Origin: Pseudomonas kielensis
Lineage (GTDB): Bacteria > Pseudomonadota > Gammaproteobacteria > Pseudomonadales > Pseudomonadaceae
Length of the DNA: 64,000 nucleotides
Direction: 5' to 3'
Assembly: GCF_014236655.1 (NCBI RefSeq)
Contig: NZ_JACMYG010000002.1
Location: 186,001 to 250,000 of the forward strand
Part shown: piece after piece, positions 63,254-64,000 of the stretch
Layout of the letters: every line of letters begins with the position of its first letter
How positions within the stretch are numbered: the stretch's first letter is position 1
Notes under the pieces: model-generated
The model's input: the letters and a program-made list of their open reading frames with translations, nothing else
What the model was told of the DNA's origin: nothing
Database searches by the model: none
Made by a program: the position numbers and the translations under genes

Positions 63254-64000
63254 TCAGCTCCCGCTCTGCTCAAAGCCTGTGAAGAAACTGGCCACGTGCT
63301 CGGCGTCCAGGGCCTGGACGGAGGCAGGGTTCCAGCGTGGATTCTTGTCTTTATCGATCAGCAGGGCGCGCACGCCTTCGATCAGGTCGCCGCGGGCGAA
63401 CCATTGGCGGTCCAGGTGCAGCTCCAGGGCAAAGCAGCGTTCCAGGCTCAGTTCGCGGCCGCGACGGAGCATTTCCAGGGTTACGGCCATCGCCAGCGGG
63501 GAACGGGTCTGCAGCAGGTTGGCGGTGTCCAGCGCCCATTGATGACTGTCGGCCACGGTCACGCTGCGCAGTTGTTCGATGATGCTCGGGACGTCCGGCA
63601 GGGCGAAGAAGTGGTCAATGACCGGGCGCAGGGCATGCAGCGGCGGCTCGGGCAGGTGCTGCACCGCCAGTTGGGCCAACAGCCCTTGCAGGTCCTTGAG
63701 TGGCGTATCGTTCCACTGGAGGCTATCCAGGCGCCGGTCCAGCTCGCTCAGTTGCTCGCTGGCCATGTACCAGTCGGCCAGGCCGCAATACAGCGCATCG
63801 GCGGCGCGAATCTGCACCCCGCTGACCCCCAGGTAGATCCCCAATTCGCCCGGGATGCGCGGCAGGAAATAGCTGCCACCCACATCCGGGAAATAGCCAA
63901 TGCCGACTTCCGGCATCGCCAGGCGGCTGCGCTCGGTGACCAGCCGCAGGTCAGCGCCTTGCACCAGGCCCATGCCGCCGCCCAGGACAAAACCGTCCAT
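63254..64000 (-). CDS. 3-hydroxyisobutyryl-CoA hydrolase-like protein, partial (5' end missing)
   Basis: The gene enters from the right edge; 248 codons are visible and the true start lies beyond 64000. [20 protein letters not shown] and [24 protein letters not shown] are the crotonase core of the 3-hydroxyisobutyryl-CoA hydrolase subgroup (longer C-terminal part, DVGGSYF). It would hydrolyse 3-hydroxyisobutyryl-CoA in valine catabolism. It is five bases upstream of the acyl-CoA dehydrogenase gene on the same strand, so they form an operon. Confidence 0.85.
   Translation of the reverse strand: MDGFVLGGGMGLVQGADLRLVTERSRLAMPEVGIGYFPDVGGSYFLPRIPGELGIYLGVSGVQIRAADALYCGLADWYMASEQLSELDRRLDSLQWNDTPLKDLQGLLAQLAVQHLPEPPLHALRPVIDHFFALPDVPSIIEQLRSVTVADSHQWALDTANLLQTRSPLAMAVTLEMLRRGRELSLERCFALELHLDRQWFARGDLIEGVRALLIDKDKNPRWNPASVQALDAEHVASFFTGFEQSGS

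Noticed and set aside
1..64000. CRISPR arrays, tRNA, rRNA, prophage or insertion sequences
   Set aside because: No regularly spaced direct repeats, no cloverleaf or rRNA-like sequence, and no integrase or transposase genes were seen on either strand.

Overview
The window is a GC-rich chromosomal segment of a Pseudomonas, most likely of the P. fluorescens group. I infer this from gene content (glgA-treZ-malQ-treY-glgX, copAB, a fap functional-amyloid operon, nhaB, a fadDx/fadBx/fadAx-type cluster), protein style, and many short REP-type palindromes between genes. No tRNA, rRNA, CRISPR array, prophage or insertion sequence was seen. Genes are densely packed with short overlaps, and the layout is that of core or near-core genome.

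Layout. 1-11.4 kb: one minus-strand operon for glycogen and trehalose metabolism (glgA, treZ, malQ, treY, a DUF2934 gene, glgX), followed by a partial PIG-L deacetylase. 11.9-15.5 kb: a minus-strand copper-resistance operon (copA, copB, a DUF411/CopG-like protein, a YqaA-like membrane protein) preceded by an excellent CopR-box candidate. A 62-residue membrane protein is divergent from it. 15.9-21.3 kb: a truncated Fur-like regulator and a 1583-residue putative toxin/effector with a C-terminal HEFSH zinc-protease-like motif. 21.5-28.1 kb: housekeeping and miscellaneous genes (DpkA-type reductase, DUF883, GNATs, a lipoprotein, an NCS2 purine permease, ZapE). 28.1-36.9 kb: a TonB-dependent siderophore receptor, phosphoethanolamine transferase CptA, a gnd-zwf pair, and NhaB. 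37-38.9 kb: a delta-60 repeat protein and a small conserved protein.

39.3-45.7 kb holds the functional amyloid locus. fapABCDEF reads on the minus strand, and a VpsR-like sigma54 activator gene faces it at the 3' end. Upstream of fapA there is a GG-N10-GC sigma54 promoter and, 115-225 bp further up, three GTAAC-centred sites spaced exactly 44 bp apart. One of these shares a 9-mer with the region in front of the activator gene. A hairpin terminator between fapC and fapD could set the high FapC dosage.

46-54.8 kb: a nicotinamide-riboside uptake and kinase pair (pnuC plus a NadR-like kinase), a chemoreceptor, uppP, a LysR/azoR divergent pair, a secreted alpha/beta hydrolase and an MFS transporter. 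55-64 kb: an AraC regulator, a 136-bp palindromic element, then a plus-strand operon for activation and beta-oxidation of short branched acyl-CoAs (synthetase, SDR, thiolase, dehydrogenase, hydratase). It is met head-on by a second minus-strand pair, an acyl-CoA dehydrogenase and a 3-hydroxyisobutyryl-CoA-hydrolase-like gene. Together these fit isoleucine and valine side-chain catabolism.

The least described items are the large HEFSH protein with four internal repeats (16.5-21.3 kb) and the regulatory architecture of the amyloid operon. Domain and family names are from memory of the families, not from a database search.
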